A stretch of DNA of 64,000 bases from Allobosea sp. CRIB-10. GTDB lineage: Bacteria; Pseudomonadota; Alphaproteobacteria; Rhizobiales; Beijerinckiaceae. The first letter of the stretch is position 1. Each line of letters opens with the position of its first letter. Made by a program: the position numbers and the translations under genes. The notes beneath the pieces are model-generated. The model was not told the origin of the DNA and did no database searches. It was given only the letters and a program-made list of their open reading frames with translations. The stretch covers positions 1 to 64,000 of the forward strand of contig NZ_FOKP01000014.1 of assembly GCF_900112185.1 (NCBI RefSeq). Direction: 5' to 3'. This document shows positions 25,315 through 34,443 of this stretch, one piece after another.

Positions 25315-25926
25315 ATGTTCGAACGCCTCTACCTCTGGACCCTCTCGCTTGCCGCCCGCCGCAGTGCGCAGGCCTGGCTCGCCGTGGTCGCCTTCATCGA
25401 GAGCTCCTTCTTCCTGATCCCGGCCGACGTGCTGTTCGTGCCGATGGCGCTGGCCAAGCCGGAGCGGGCCTATCGCCTCGCTTTGATCGCGACCGTCTTC
25501 TCGACGCTGGGCGGCATCGCCGGCTACGCCCTCGGCTATTATGCCTTCGATGCGCTGGCACGGCCGGTTCTCGCCTTCTACGGCAAGCTCGACGCCTTCG
25601 AGCAATTGCGCGCCTGCGCCGGCCCCGACACCACGCTGCTGCTGCTCACCACCTCGGGCCTGGCGCATCTGCCGCCGATCAAGGTGGTCACCATCCTGGC
25701 CGGCGCCGTCCATATCGGGCTCGGCTTCTTCGTCCTGTCCTGCATCCTGGCGCGCGGCGCCCGCTTTCTCGCCCTCGCCTTCCTGCTGCGCCGCTATGGC
25801 GAGACGATCCGGCACTTCATCGAGAAGCGGCTGAAGCTGATCGCGCTCGGCGGCGCCGCTCTCCTGATCCTGCTCTATTTCGGCCTCAAGCTGCTGACAG
25901 GCTCGGGCCAGATGTTCACCTGCTGA
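25315..25926 (+). CDS. YqaA/DedA-like membrane protein
   Basis: 203 aa, about five hydrophobic segments. AWLAVVAFIESSFFLIPADVLFVPMALAKPERAYRLALIATVFSTLGGIAGYALGYY (spread over residues 20-76) has the ES-PxP/D and G-x-xxGYxxG features of the VTT/DedA (SNARE-associated) fold in YqaA-type proteins. These are thought to move lipid carriers across the inner membrane. It ends 8 bp before dsbB, and together they may form one transcript. Confidence 0.75.
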   Translation: MFERLYLWTLSLAARRSAQAWLAVVAFIESSFFLIPADVLFVPMALAKPERAYRLALIATVFSTLGGIAGYALGYYAFDALARPVLAFYGKLDAFEQLRACAGPDTTLLLLTTSGLAHLPPIKVVTILAGAVHIGLGFFVLSCILARGARFLALAFLLRRYGETIRHFIEKRLKLIALGGAALLILLYFGLKLLTGSGQMFTC

Positions 25927-25934
25927 GCTACGCC

Positions 25935-26465
25935 ATGTCCGGCTTTCCGTCGCGCCTCCTCGCCGATCCCCGCCGCCTGATCGCCCTGATCGGGCTGGCG
26001 AGCCTCGCTCTGATCGCCGGCGCCTGGTTCTTCGAGCTGGTCCTGCATTTGCGCCCCTGCAAGCTCTGCCTCGAGCAGCGCGCGCCGCACTACGCCGCGA
26101 TCGGCCTGACGACGCTCGCCCTGCTCTTCGCCCGCTCGCGCTGGCTGCAGATCGCAGCGCTGATCGGCCTCGCCCTTTTGATGGCCTTGAGCACCGGACT
26201 CGGCGTCTACCATTCCGGCGTGGAGTGGGGGGTCTTCGCCGGCCCGAACGATTGCGGCGGCGCGCCTGCCCCTGCGGCAGCCGGCGTCCAGGACCTGATG
26301 AAACAGCTGCAGACGACCCGCATCGTCTCGTGCACGGAAGCCGCCTGGCGCTTCGTCGGCCTTTCGCTCGCCGGCTGGAACGCGCTGGCGTCGTTAGGGC
26401 TTTTGATTGCGGCCCTGCTGGGGTTGAAGAACACGATCAGGAAGCCCGGCGAATTGCCGGCGTGA
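25935..26465 (+). CDS. dsbB: Disulfide bond formation protein B
   Basis: 176 aa, four transmembrane helices. The first periplasmic loop has the redox pair CKLC in RPCKLCLEQRAPHY and the second loop has Cys in NDCGG and IVSCTEAAWRF, the four cysteines DsbB needs to pass electrons from DsbA to quinone. It converges on a LysR gene with about 21 bp between stops. Confidence 0.88.
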   Translation: MSGFPSRLLADPRRLIALIGLASLALIAGAWFFELVLHLRPCKLCLEQRAPHYAAIGLTTLALLFARSRWLQIAALIGLALLMALSTGLGVYHSGVEWGVFAGPNDCGGAPAPAAAGVQDLMKQLQTTRIVSCTEAAWRFVGLSLAGWNALASLGLLIAALLGLKNTIRKPGELPA

Positions 26466-26486
26466 TCAGCCCTCGCTGGCACGCGC

Positions 26487-27473
26487 TCAGAGGTTGTTGC
26501 CGACAACCGTCTGCGGATAGTCCGCCGCGGCTTCCGCCTTCAGCCAGGCCAGGAGCTTGCGCGTCGCAGCCTTCGGCTCCCGGCGCGGATGCGGGAAGGC
26601 GACCAGCCCATCCTTGATTGTCAGGACACCGAGCGGCGCGATCAGCCGGCCGTCGGCCAGCTCCGGCTGCGCCAGACGTGTCTCGATCAGCGTCACGCCG
26701 AGTCCGCCGACGGCGGCCTCGATGCACATATGCGTATGGGGAAAGGTCAGGCTCCGCGCCACCATCGGCACGACGAGCGGGTGATCCCGATAGGACGGCT
26801 GGATGGTGATCGGGAAGTTGCCGATCAGCTGCGTCTCGGCCGAGAGGCGCCCGGCCTCAACGCGGAAGCGGTAGCCCGGCGCACATACCAGCGCGAACGC
26901 GACATCGCCCAGCACGTGATAGACCTGATCGTCCGGCAGGTTGTAGCCGAGACGGTTCCAGCTGGTGACGATGTCATAGTCCTCGACCTCGAAGATCGAG
27001 GCGCCCACCATCGTCAGCCTCATCGAGACTTCCGGATGGGCCGCATAGAAGCGCGGCAGGCGCGGCACCAGCCAGCGGGTCGCCAGGCTCGAACCGATGG
27101 CGAGCGTCACGATCTCGCCGCCCTGCGCGGGGCGGAGCTGCCCCATGCAGCTGTCGAACGCCTCGAACGCCATACGCGTCGTGGCATAGAGCGCCTTGCC
27201 CGCGGCAGTCAGCCCCAGCGGCGCGGCGCCTCGATCGAGGAGCTGCAGGCCCAAAGCCTCCTCCAGCGCCTTGATCTGCCGGCTGATCGCGCTGTGGGTC
27301 CGACCGAGCTCCTCGGCAGCGAGCGTCATCGACCCCAGTCGCACGGTGGCTTCGAAGGCAGGCAGCGGGGAAAGCGGCGGCAACCGAAGCTCTCCGGCAG
27401 CACTGTTCGCGAAACGCACAGCGATGTTCGAATTCGTCGTGTGCGCAGTGCTCTCGTCACCGTTACCGGTCAT
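26487..27473 (-). CDS. LysR-family transcriptional regulator (GcvA-like)
   Basis: 328 aa. N-terminal winged helix FEATVRLGSMTLAAEELGRTHSAISRQIKALEEALGLQLLDRG and a periplasmic-binding-like effector domain ending in PHPRREPKAATRKLLAWLKAE, characteristic of the GcvA/AmpR branch. The ATG at 27473 is preferred; a TTG at 27503 would overlap the start codon of the divergent DUF1127 gene. LysR proteins usually control a divergent neighbour, so the DUF1127 gene is the first target candidate. Confidence 0.88.
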   Translation of the reverse strand: MTGNGDESTAHTTNSNIAVRFANSAAGELRLPPLSPLPAFEATVRLGSMTLAAEELGRTHSAISRQIKALEEALGLQLLDRGAAPLGLTAAGKALYATTRMAFEAFDSCMGQLRPAQGGEIVTLAIGSSLATRWLVPRLPRFYAAHPEVSMRLTMVGASIFEVEDYDIVTSWNRLGYNLPDDQVYHVLGDVAFALVCAPGYRFRVEAGRLSAETQLIGNFPITIQPSYRDHPLVVPMVARSLTFPHTHMCIEAAVGGLGVTLIETRLAQPELADGRLIAPLGVLTIKDGLVAFPHPRREPKAATRKLLAWLKAEAAADYPQTVVGNNL

Positions 27474-27502
27474 CGCATCGCGTCGTTCGCCGGGAGGCTT
27501 CA

Positions 27503-27793
27503 ATGGGCGAGACCTTATCTGCGCAAGTCATATCGCTGGGCGCACGTGTCGTCGTGGAGCGACCCGGAGCTGTCAAGATCGCGCCGGCAAGTCGCACCGC
27601 CAGCACCGACCTGCTGAAGCCATCGTTCGAGATCGAGCTCACGGCAGGGCCGCGGCTCTGGCTGCGACGCCTGCTCTGGCGCTGCCGGTTGCGCGCCGCC
27701 TTCCACGGCGAAGCCGATGCGGTGCTGGAGGATTTCGGCCTGTCGCGGGAAACCCTCGAACGCTATCTTGCGCAGCCCTTCTGGCGCGCCTGA
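27503..27793 (+). CDS. DUF1127 (YjiS-like) small protein
   Basis: 96 aa with a strong ribosome site (GGGAGG, 6 nt before the ATG). The C-terminal half LWLRRLLWRCRLRAAFHGEADAVLEDFGLSRETLERYLAQPFWRA (residues 52-96) is an Arg-rich DUF1127 domain with the usual DFGLSR and PFWR ending. In other Alphaproteobacteria such domains are implicated in phosphate/carbon metabolism and RNA binding. The first 50 residues are an unassigned extension compared with the 45-50 aa minimal forms. Confidence 0.82.
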   Translation: MGETLSAQVISLGARVVVERPGAVKIAPASRTASTDLLKPSFEIELTAGPRLWLRRLLWRCRLRAAFHGEADAVLEDFGLSRETLERYLAQPFWRA

Positions 27794-27820
27794 GCAGCCT
27801 CGAACGGAAGCAGCAGGCGA

Positions 27821-28393
27821 TTATGGCTCCAGCTCGGAATCCCAGTAGAGATAGTCGAGCCAGCTCTCATGCAGATAGTTCGGCGGGAACAGCTTGCCGT
27901 TGCGGTGCAGATCGTTGATCGACGGCGCGAACGGCTTCTGCATCGGGATCATGCCGACCGCGGCCGGCATCTTGTCGCCCTTCATCAGATTGCAGGGCGA
28001 GCAGGCGGCAACGACGTTCTCCCAGGTGGTGAGCCCGCCCTTGGAGCGCGGCACGACATGGTCGAAGGTCAGCTCGTCGCGCGTGCCGCAATACTGGCAG
28101 GCGAAGCGGTCGCGCAGGAAGACGTTGAAGCGGGTGAAGGCCGGGGTGCGCGAGGGCTTGATATAGGTCTTGAGCGAAACCACCGAGGGGAGCTTCATGT
28201 TGAAGCTCGGGCTGCGCACCACCGTGTCGTATTCGGAGACGATGTTGACCCGGTCCATGAAGACCGCCTTGATCGCGTCCTGCCAGCTCCACAACGAGAG
28301 CGGATAGTAGCTCAACGGCCGGAAATCGGCGTTGAGCACCAGCGCCGGACAACCGTCCGGCGAGGCCATCGGATGCATCACATGCGCCGTCAC
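27821..28393 (-). CDS. HNH endonuclease family protein
   Basis: 190 aa. The HNH/zinc region FACQYCGTRDELTFDHVVPRSKGG, then TWENVVAACSPCNLMKGDK, contains two CxxC pairs, the DH motif and the conserved Asn. The N-terminal LVLNADFRPLSYYPLSLWSWQDAIK is characteristic of a chromosomal HNH family widespread in Proteobacteria, with unknown substrate. It is not next to restriction or phage genes, so a housekeeping DNA role is more likely than defence. Confidence 0.85.
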   Translation of the reverse strand: MTAHVMHPMASPDGCPALVLNADFRPLSYYPLSLWSWQDAIKAVFMDRVNIVSEYDTVVRSPSFNMKLPSVVSLKTYIKPSRTPAFTRFNVFLRDRFACQYCGTRDELTFDHVVPRSKGGLTTWENVVAACSPCNLMKGDKMPAAVGMIPMQKPFAPSINDLHRNGKLFPPNYLHESWLDYLYWDSELEP

Positions 28394-28552
28394 CCGTATC
28401 GCGCCTCCGCTTCTAGGGCTCGCACGAATCCTGACGCATCAATGTAAGCGCGATGCGACAGGAATGTGAAGCGACGATGTTGCGGCGCGAATGGTCATGC
28501 TCCGCGGGCATAGCGGCGCGCGGAGCTGGGCTGGCGGAGCGGGAGTTGGGGA

Positions 28553-28580
28553 TAAAGCGCCCGGCTTGAATTCCGGGCGC
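28553..28580 (-). terminator. Rho-independent terminator candidate of the etfBA-hbd transcript
   Basis: Arms GCGCCCGG (28557-28564) and CCGGGCGC (28573-28580) with an 8-nt loop, read on the minus strand as a GC hairpin followed by TTTATC. It lies just beyond the stop at 28591. Confidence 0.6.
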
Positions 28581-28590
28581 GCCGCCCGCG

Positions 28591-29472
28591 TCAGCGCGTC
28601 GGAATCGGCTTTTCGCCGCGATAATCGTAGAAGCCGCGCTTGGTCTTGCGGCCGAGCCAGCCGGCCTCGACGTACTTCACCAGCAGCGGGCACGGCCGGT
28701 ACTTCGAATCGGCGAGACCGTCATGCAGCACCTGCATCACCGACAGGCAGGTGTCGAGCCCGATGAAATCGGCGAGCTGGAGCGGACCCATCGGGTGATT
28801 CGCGCCGAGCCGCATCGCCGTGTCGATCGCCTCGACCGAGCCGACGCCCTCATAGAGCGTGTAGACGGCCTCGTTGATCATCGGCAGCAGGATGCGGTTG
28901 ACGATGAAGGCCGGGAAATCCTCGGAGACCGACGCCGTCTTGTGCAGCGAGGCAACGAAATCCTTGGCGCGCTCGAAGGTGCCGTCGTCCGTGGCGATGC
29001 CGCGGATCAGCTCGACGAGCTGCATCAGCGGCACCGGGTTCATGAAGTGGATGCCGATGAAGTGCTCCGGGCGATCGGTCGCCGCGGCAAGCCGCGTGAT
29101 CGAGATCGACGAGGTGTTCGAGGCCAGGATCGCGTCGGGACGCAGATGGGGGCAGACGGCGGTGAAGATCTTGCGCTTCACCTCCTCGCTCTCGGTCGCG
29201 GCCTCGATCACGAGGTCGCACGGCCCCAGATCTTCCAGCTTCGGCGCCGAGACGATGCGGCTCATCGCCGTGCGGCGGTCCGCGTCGGCGATGGCGCCCT
29301 TGGCGACCTGCCGGGCCATGTTGCCGTCGATGGTCGCCAGTGCCGCATTGATGCGGTCTTCGGCGATATCGTGCAGCCTGATGTCGAAGCCCGCGACCGA
29401 GGCGACATGGGCGATGCCGTTGCCCATCTGCCCGGCCCCGATGATGCCGACGGTCTTGATCTGGTGATCCAT
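28591..29472 (-). CDS. hbd: 3-hydroxybutyryl-CoA dehydrogenase
   Basis: 293 aa. NAD-binding VGIIGAGQMGNGIAHVASVAGFDI at the N-terminus, active-site HFIGIHFMNPVPLMQLVELIRG with the catalytic His, then the C-terminal helical domain DFPAFIVNRILLPMINEA and HPMGPLQLADFIGLD. It oxidises or makes 3-hydroxyacyl-CoA in short-chain fatty-acid and polyhydroxybutyrate metabolism. It follows etfA by 73 bp, an association seen in many Alphaproteobacteria. Confidence 0.93.
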   Translation of the reverse strand: MDHQIKTVGIIGAGQMGNGIAHVASVAGFDIRLHDIAEDRINAALATIDGNMARQVAKGAIADADRRTAMSRIVSAPKLEDLGPCDLVIEAATESEEVKRKIFTAVCPHLRPDAILASNTSSISITRLAAATDRPEHFIGIHFMNPVPLMQLVELIRGIATDDGTFERAKDFVASLHKTASVSEDFPAFIVNRILLPMINEAVYTLYEGVGSVEAIDTAMRLGANHPMGPLQLADFIGLDTCLSVMQVLHDGLADSKYRPCPLLVKYVEAGWLGRKTKRGFYDYRGEKPIPTR

Positions 29473-29545
29473 GTGACGCTTCTTGTCCCCGAGGGAGCTG
29501 GCGCGGGCGCCCCGTGGCCGCCCGCGACGCGGATGATTTTACCGC

Positions 29546-30493
29546 TTACTTGCCGGCTTTTTCGAGCTCTTTGTCGAGCTCGGGCAGGATGGTGAAGAGA
29601 TCGCCGACGAGGCCGTAATCGGCGATCTGGAAGATCGGCGCCTCCTCGTCCTTGTTGATGGCGACGATGACCTTCGAATCCTTCATGCCGGCGAGGTGCT
29701 GGATCGCGCCGGAGATGCCGACCGCGACATAGAGCTCGGGCGCCACGACCTTGCCGGTCTGGCCGACCTGCCAGTCGTTCGGGGCATAGCCGGCATCGAC
29801 CGCCGCGCGCGAGGCGCCCATGGCGGCGCCGAGGCGATCCGCCACCGGCTCGATCACCTTGGCGAAGTTCTCGGCCGAGGCGAGCGCGCGCCCGCCCGAG
29901 ACGATGATCTTGGCCGAGGCCAGCTCCGGCCGGTCGGACTTGGCGACCTCCTCGCCCTTGAAGGACGAGCTGCCGGGGTTTTCCGCCGCCGAGACGCTCT
30001 CGATCGGGGCGCTGGCGGAGCCGTCGCCTGCCGCCGCGAACGAGGCGCCGCGCACGGTGATGACCTTCTTGGCGTCGGTGGACTGCACGGTCTGGATGGC
30101 GTTGCCGGCATAGATCGGCCGCTCGAAGGTATCGGCCGAGACGACCTTCGTCACCTCCGAGACCTGCATCACGTCGAGCAGCGCGGCGACGCGCGGCATC
30201 ACGTTCTTGCCGGTGGTGGTGCCGGGCGCGACCAGCGCGTCATAGTTCGGCGCGAGCGAGACGATCAGCGCCGCCAGCGGCTCGGCGAGGCGATGCTCAT
30301 AGGACGCGTCGTCGGCGAGCAGCACCTTCTCGACGCCGTCGAGCCTGGCCGCGGCTTCGGCGACGGCCTTGGCGTCATGGCCGGCGACCAGGACATGCAC
30401 TGGCGCACCAAGGTCCTTGGCGGCGGTCAGGGCCTTGCGGGTGGCCTCGTTGAGGCTCTTGTTGTCGTGCTTGGCGAGCAGCAGCGTGGTCAT
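29546..30493 (-). CDS. etfA: Electron transfer flavoprotein alpha subunit
   Basis: 315 aa. The C-terminal FAD domain has [68 protein letters not shown] (residues about 215-260) and [24 protein letters not shown]. With EtfB it passes electrons from acyl-CoA and other dehydrogenases to the quinone pool. Start and etfB stop overlap. Confidence 0.95.
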   Translation of the reverse strand: MTTLLLAKHDNKSLNEATRKALTAAKDLGAPVHVLVAGHDAKAVAEAAARLDGVEKVLLADDASYEHRLAEPLAALIVSLAPNYDALVAPGTTTGKNVMPRVAALLDVMQVSEVTKVVSADTFERPIYAGNAIQTVQSTDAKKVITVRGASFAAAGDGSASAPIESVSAAENPGSSSFKGEEVAKSDRPELASAKIIVSGGRALASAENFAKVIEPVADRLGAAMGASRAAVDAGYAPNDWQVGQTGKVVAPELYVAVGISGAIQHLAGMKDSKVIVAINKDEEAPIFQIADYGLVGDLFTILPELDKELEKAGK

Positions 30494-31239
30494 CAGATCA
30501 CCCCGGCGGTCTTGAGCTTGGAGACGAGTTCGGCGGCATTGGCCACCTTGACGCCGGCTGAGCGCCCGGCTGGCTCGGCCGTCTTCAGCACCTTGAGGCG
30601 CGGCGCGATATCGACGCCGAGCGTCTCCGGCGTGGTCTCGTCGAGCGGCTTCTTCTTCGCCTTCATGATGTTGGGCAGCGAGGCATAGCGCGGCTCGTTC
30701 AGGCGAAGATCGGTGGTCACGATCGCCGGCAGCTTGAGCGCAACCGTCTGCAGGCCGCCATCGACCTCGCGGGTGACGTCGGCCGAGCCGCCGTCAAGCA
30801 CGACCTTGGAGGCGAAGGTTCCCTGCGGCCAGCCAAGCAAGGCGGCGAGCATCTGGCCGGTCTGGTTGCAATCGTCGTCGATCGCCTGCTTGCCGAGGAT
30901 GACGAGCTCGGGCGTCTCCTGCTCGACGATCTTCTCCAGGAGCTTGGCGACGGCGAGCGGCTCGGTCGCCGCGTCGGTCTTAACCAGGATGCCGCGGTCG
31001 GCGCCCATGGCGAGGCCGGTGCGGATCGTCTCGGCGGCCTGCGCCGGCCCGACCGAGACCACGATCACTTCGGTGGCCTTGCCCGCTTCCTTCAGGCGCA
31101 GCGCCTCTTCGACGGCGATCTCGTCGAACGGGTTCATCGACATCTTCACATTGGCCAGCTCGACCCCGGAACCGTCGCCCTTCACGCGGATCTTCACGTT
31201 GTAGTCGACCACTCGCTTCACTGGCACAAGTATCTTCAT
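30493..31239 (-). CDS. etfB: Electron transfer flavoprotein beta subunit
   Basis: 248 aa; [20 protein letters not shown] is the standard EtfB opening, which fixes the start at 31239. The AMP/flavin region includes [29 protein letters not shown] and the C-terminal [14 protein letters not shown] recognition loop for partner dehydrogenases. First gene of etfBA-hbd. Confidence 0.95.
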   Translation of the reverse strand: MKILVPVKRVVDYNVKIRVKGDGSGVELANVKMSMNPFDEIAVEEALRLKEAGKATEVIVVSVGPAQAAETIRTGLAMGADRGILVKTDAATEPLAVAKLLEKIVEQETPELVILGKQAIDDDCNQTGQMLAALLGWPQGTFASKVVLDGGSADVTREVDGGLQTVALKLPAIVTTDLRLNEPRYASLPNIMKAKKKPLDETTPETLGVDIAPRLKVLKTAEPAGRSAGVKVANAAELVSKLKTAGVI

Positions 31240-31374
31240 AAGAGCGTCACCGGTTGGGGAGAGATGCGATCTGATGCCTGTCCGCCGGCCAAGCGATGGC
31301 CGGCATCGCGGCACCCGGCTGAAATGCGGACGGACCGTAGCGACGGGGATTTGCGCTTGTCAACGTCATGAAAG

Positions 31375-32076
31375 TCACGGCAGCACCCGCATGCCACGCC
31401 CGAACAGCCGCTGCTCGCGCCTGATCAGGAACGGCGTCAGTGCCGCCCCGGCGCCGAGCCCGCCGAGATGCGCCCACCAGCCGACGGCGCCCTGCTGGTC
31501 GAACAGCGCCGAGAGCAGCTGGAACAGGATCCAGGCGCCGAGCGCATACATTGCCGGGATGTGCAGCGGGATCGCCTTGAAGGCGAGCCCCCAGACGCGC
31601 ACGCGCGGGTAGAGCATCAGATAGGAGGCGATCACGCCCGAGATCGCGCCAGAGGCGCCGATCAGCGGCTGCTCCGATTCGGGGTTCATCAGAGCATGCA
31701 GCAGCGCCCCGGCAACACCGCAGAGCAGGAAGAAGACGAGGAAGCGCAGATGCCCCATCGCATCCTCGACATTGTCGCCGAAGACAAAGAGGAACAGCAT
31801 GTTGCCGATCAGATGCGCGAAGCTGGCATGCAGCACGATGCCGGTCATCAGCGTCAGCCAGGGCGGCGCCCTCAGCAGCTCCGGCGGCAATTGCGCCTCG
31901 CCGAACAGCACCGCCGGAATCGTGCCGAAGCCGGCCATGACCGCGATCTCGCTGGCTTCGCTGGTCCAGTGCATCAGCACGAGGCGCAGCACGATGCAGA
32001 GCGCGATCAGGAAATAGGTGACATAGGCGACGCGGATGAAGCGCATCGGCACGCCGTCATGCAGCGGCACGAACAT
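31375..32076 (-). CDS. Rhomboid-family intramembrane serine protease
   Basis: 233 aa, six or seven transmembrane segments. Catalytic Ser in GASGAISGVIASY near residue 142, catalytic His in GWWAHLGGLGAGA near residue 200, and the helix-2 HASFAHLIGNMLFLFVFGDNVE motif (His/Asn) are all present, so an active protease is expected. Start at 32076, 5 bp after the adenosyltransferase stop, suggests co-transcription. The substrate is unknown. Confidence 0.9.
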   Translation of the reverse strand: MFVPLHDGVPMRFIRVAYVTYFLIALCIVLRLVLMHWTSEASEIAVMAGFGTIPAVLFGEAQLPPELLRAPPWLTLMTGIVLHASFAHLIGNMLFLFVFGDNVEDAMGHLRFLVFFLLCGVAGALLHALMNPESEQPLIGASGAISGVIASYLMLYPRVRVWGLAFKAIPLHIPAMYALGAWILFQLLSALFDQQGAVGWWAHLGGLGAGAALTPFLIRREQRLFGRGMRVLP

Positions 32077-32081
32077 CGGGG

Positions 32082-32663
32082 TTAGCGGTTCTGGCCGGGC
32101 GTCCAGAGCACGTCGCCCCCAGCCCTGGCATTGAGGTGGCGCGAGGCGACGAAGAGGAAATCCGAGAGCCGGTTGATGAATTTCAGCGCCGGCTGGGCGA
32201 CGCTCTCGCCCTCCTCCTGCGACAATTCGACCATGAGCCGCTCGGCCCGGCGGCTGACCGTACGGGCAAGATGCAGCTGCGCCGCGCCGGGCGTGCCGCC
32301 CGGCAGCACGAAGGAGCGCAGCGTCCCGAGCGGCCGGTTGAGCTGGTCGATCTCGGCCTCGAGCCGGTCGACCTGCGCCTGCACGATGCGTAACGGCTCC
32401 CATGCCGGCTTCTCGCCGGTATCGGGCGAGGCGAGCTCGGCGCCGAGGTCGAAGAGATCGTTCTGGATGCGGCCGAGCATCGCGTCGAGCTCGCGATCCT
32501 CGCCGGCGCAATGCAGCCGCGCCAGGCCGATGCAGGCATTGGTCTCGTCGACCGTGCCATAGGCGGATACGCGCAGGTCGAATTTCGGCCGGCGCGCGCC
32601 GGTGGCGAGCGCCGTGGTGCCGTCGTCGCCGGTGCGGGTGTAGATGCGGTTGAGAACGACCAT
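32082..32663 (-). CDS. Cob(I)alamin adenosyltransferase, PduO type
   Basis: 193 aa. RIYTRTGDDGTTALATG at the N-terminus binds ATP; VDETNACIGLAR, FVLPGGTPGAAQLHLARTVSRRAER and LKFINRLSDFLFVASRHLN complete the PduO family pattern. It makes adenosylcobalamin, which methylmalonyl-CoA and ethylmalonyl-CoA mutases need; this fits the ethylmalonyl-CoA-type genes at 53-58 kb. Confidence 0.93.
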   Translation of the reverse strand: MVVLNRIYTRTGDDGTTALATGARRPKFDLRVSAYGTVDETNACIGLARLHCAGEDRELDAMLGRIQNDLFDLGAELASPDTGEKPAWEPLRIVQAQVDRLEAEIDQLNRPLGTLRSFVLPGGTPGAAQLHLARTVSRRAERLMVELSQEEGESVAQPALKFINRLSDFLFVASRHLNARAGGDVLWTPGQNR

Positions 32664-32706
32664 GATCGAGTTATAGCGCGCTGCAGCATCGGCGGAAGGG
32701 GCAATC

Positions 32707-33177
32707 TCACCCCATGGTCAGGGGCAAAAGTCCCGGCTCCTTCAATGTCTCCAGAGCGATCTCCGAACGCACCCGCGCGACGCTCTCATGCGGCAGCAGC
32801 ACTTCGTTGACGAGACGCGCCAGTTCCTTGAGGTCGCCAACCGCGACCTTCAGCATGTAGTCGGCCTCGCCGGTCAGCGCATGCGCCTCCAGCACCGCGG
32901 GCGTCAGCTTCACCAGATCGCGGAAGCGCCGGGCATTGTCGCGCGAATGAGTGTTGAGCGCGACATGGATGAAGACGGTGACGGAAAGCCCGATCGCCTC
33001 CGGATCGATCAGGGCGCGATAGCCGCGAATCACCCCCGCGCCCTCCAGCGCCTGGCGCCGCCGCGAGACCTGGCTGGCGGAGAGCCCGACGCGCTCGGCG
33101 AGCGCGCCATTGGTCAGCGAGGCATCCTGCTGCAGCGCTTCGAGCAGGCGCCAGTCGAAAGCGTCGAGCTGCGGCAT
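32707..33177 (-). CDS. Lrp/AsnC-family transcriptional regulator
   Basis: 156 aa. AsnC helix-turn-helix (DWRLLEALQQDASLTNGALAERVGLSASQVSRRRQALE, residues 7-44) and an ACT-like RAM domain (AHALTGEADYMLKVAVGDLKELARLVNE). It is divergent from the 4-hydroxyphenylpyruvate dioxygenase gene, so amino-acid (phenylalanine/tyrosine)-responsive control of that gene is likely. Confidence 0.9.
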   Translation of the reverse strand: MPQLDAFDWRLLEALQQDASLTNGALAERVGLSASQVSRRRQALEGAGVIRGYRALIDPEAIGLSVTVFIHVALNTHSRDNARRFRDLVKLTPAVLEAHALTGEADYMLKVAVGDLKELARLVNEVLLPHESVARVRSEIALETLKEPGLLPLTMG

Positions 33178-33201
33178 TTCGTGAGCCTTTCAGCGCTTAC
33201 G

Positions 33202-33216
33202 TGCACGTTTCGTGCA
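33202..33216. promoter_or_regulatory. Candidate Lrp/AsnC operator
   Basis: Perfect dyad TGCACG-TTT-CGTGCA, 15 bp, in the divergent region 25 bp from the regulator start. Size and symmetry suit an AsnC-type site. A second partial dyad (GCAAAGCTTTTGC) lies about 30 bp further toward the dioxygenase gene. Confidence 0.45.
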
Positions 33217-33304
33217 AATTCAATCCGAGAGTTCGGGATTTTGCAAAGCTTTTGCCTGATGGATGCGCGAGGATTGGCTAACGATCGATTTCAGGAGGAC
33301 GCAT

Positions 33305-34438
33305 ATGGGACCGTTCCCGCACGATTCAGCCCCGCCGGCCATCTCCAGCGCCAACCCGATGGGCACTGACGGCTTCGAATTCGTCGAATACGCCCATCCC
33401 GAGCCGGAGAAGCTCGGTGCGCTGTTCGAGACCATGGGTTTCACCAAGGTGGCGAAGCACCGTTCCAAGAACGTCACGCTCTATCGCCAGGGCGACGTCA
33501 ACTTCATCGTCAACGCCGAGCCGGACTCCTTCGCGCAGGGTTTTGCCGCCGAGCACGGCCCTTGCGCCTGTGCCATGGCCTTCCGCGTCGTCGATGCCAA
33601 GCATGCGTTCGAGCGCGCGGTGTCGCTCGGTGCCGAGCCCTATGAGAGCAAGGTCGGCCCCGGCGAGCTGCAGATCCCGGCCGTGAAGGGCATCGGCGGC
33701 TCGCTGCTCTATTTCGTCGATCGCTATGGCGAGAAGGGCTCGATCTACGATGTCGACTTCGAATGGCTCGCCGACAAGGACCCGCACCCCGAGCAGGCCG
33801 GGATGTATTATCTCGACCACCTCACCCACAACGTCATGCGCGGCCGCATGGATCATTGGGCCGGCTGGTATGGCGATCTCTTCAATTTCCGCGAGATCCG
33901 CTTCTTCAATATCGAGGGCAAGCTGACCGGCCTGATCTCGCGGGCGCTGACCTCGCCCTGCGGCAAGATCCGCATCCCGATCAATGAATCCCTCGACGAC
34001 AAGAGCCAGATCGAGGAATATCTGCGCCAGTACAAGGGCGAGGGCATCCAGCATGTCGCGCTCGGCTCGCGCGACATCTATGCCAGCGTCGAGCAGCTCC
34101 GGCAGAACGGCCTGCCCTTCATGCCCTCGCCGCCCGACACCTATTACGAGAAGGTCGACGGCCGCGTGCCGAACCATGGCGAGCCGGTCGCCCGCCTGAA
34201 GGCCAACGGCATCCTGATCGACGGCGAGGGCGCGGTCGCACTCGGCGAGAAGGCCGGCCGGATGAGCAAGGTGCTCCTGCAGATCTTCTCGGCCACCGTG
34301 GTCGGCCCGATCTTCTTCGAGTTCATCCAGCGCAAGGGCGATGACGGCTTCGGCGAGGGTAATTTCCGCGCTCTGTTCGAGTCGATCGAGGAAGACCAGA
34401 TCCGCCGCGGCGTGCTGAAGCCGCAGGCGGCGGAGTAA
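33305..34438 (+). CDS. hppD: 4-hydroxyphenylpyruvate dioxygenase
   Basis: 377 aa, ribosome site AGGAGG before the ATG at 33305. Two vicinal-oxygen-chelate domains; the Fe(II) ligands are in [10 protein letters not shown] near residue 169, IQHVALGS near 248 and [18 protein letters not shown] near 338. It converts 4-hydroxyphenylpyruvate to homogentisate in tyrosine breakdown. The rest of the homogentisate pathway is not next to it. Confidence 0.95.
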   Translation: MGPFPHDSAPPAISSANPMGTDGFEFVEYAHPEPEKLGALFETMGFTKVAKHRSKNVTLYRQGDVNFIVNAEPDSFAQGFAAEHGPCACAMAFRVVDAKHAFERAVSLGAEPYESKVGPGELQIPAVKGIGGSLLYFVDRYGEKGSIYDVDFEWLADKDPHPEQAGMYYLDHLTHNVMRGRMDHWAGWYGDLFNFREIRFFNIEGKLTGLISRALTSPCGKIRIPINESLDDKSQIEEYLRQYKGEGIQHVALGSRDIYASVEQLRQNGLPFMPSPPDTYYEKVDGRVPNHGEPVARLKANGILIDGEGAVALGEKAGRMSKVLLQIFSATVVGPIFFEFIQRKGDDGFGEGNFRALFESIEEDQIRRGVLKPQAAE

Positions 34439-34443
34439 GGCGT

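Noticed and set aside
24400..25815. 471-codon reading of the DUF3617 gene through tRNA-Leu
   Set aside because: Would translate across a tRNA and repeat elements; the signal peptide begins at 24891.
27821..28393. HNH nuclease as part of a restriction or anti-phage system
   Set aside because: No methyltransferase, toxin, integrase or phage genes around it; neighbours are metabolic and the protein type is a common chromosomal one.
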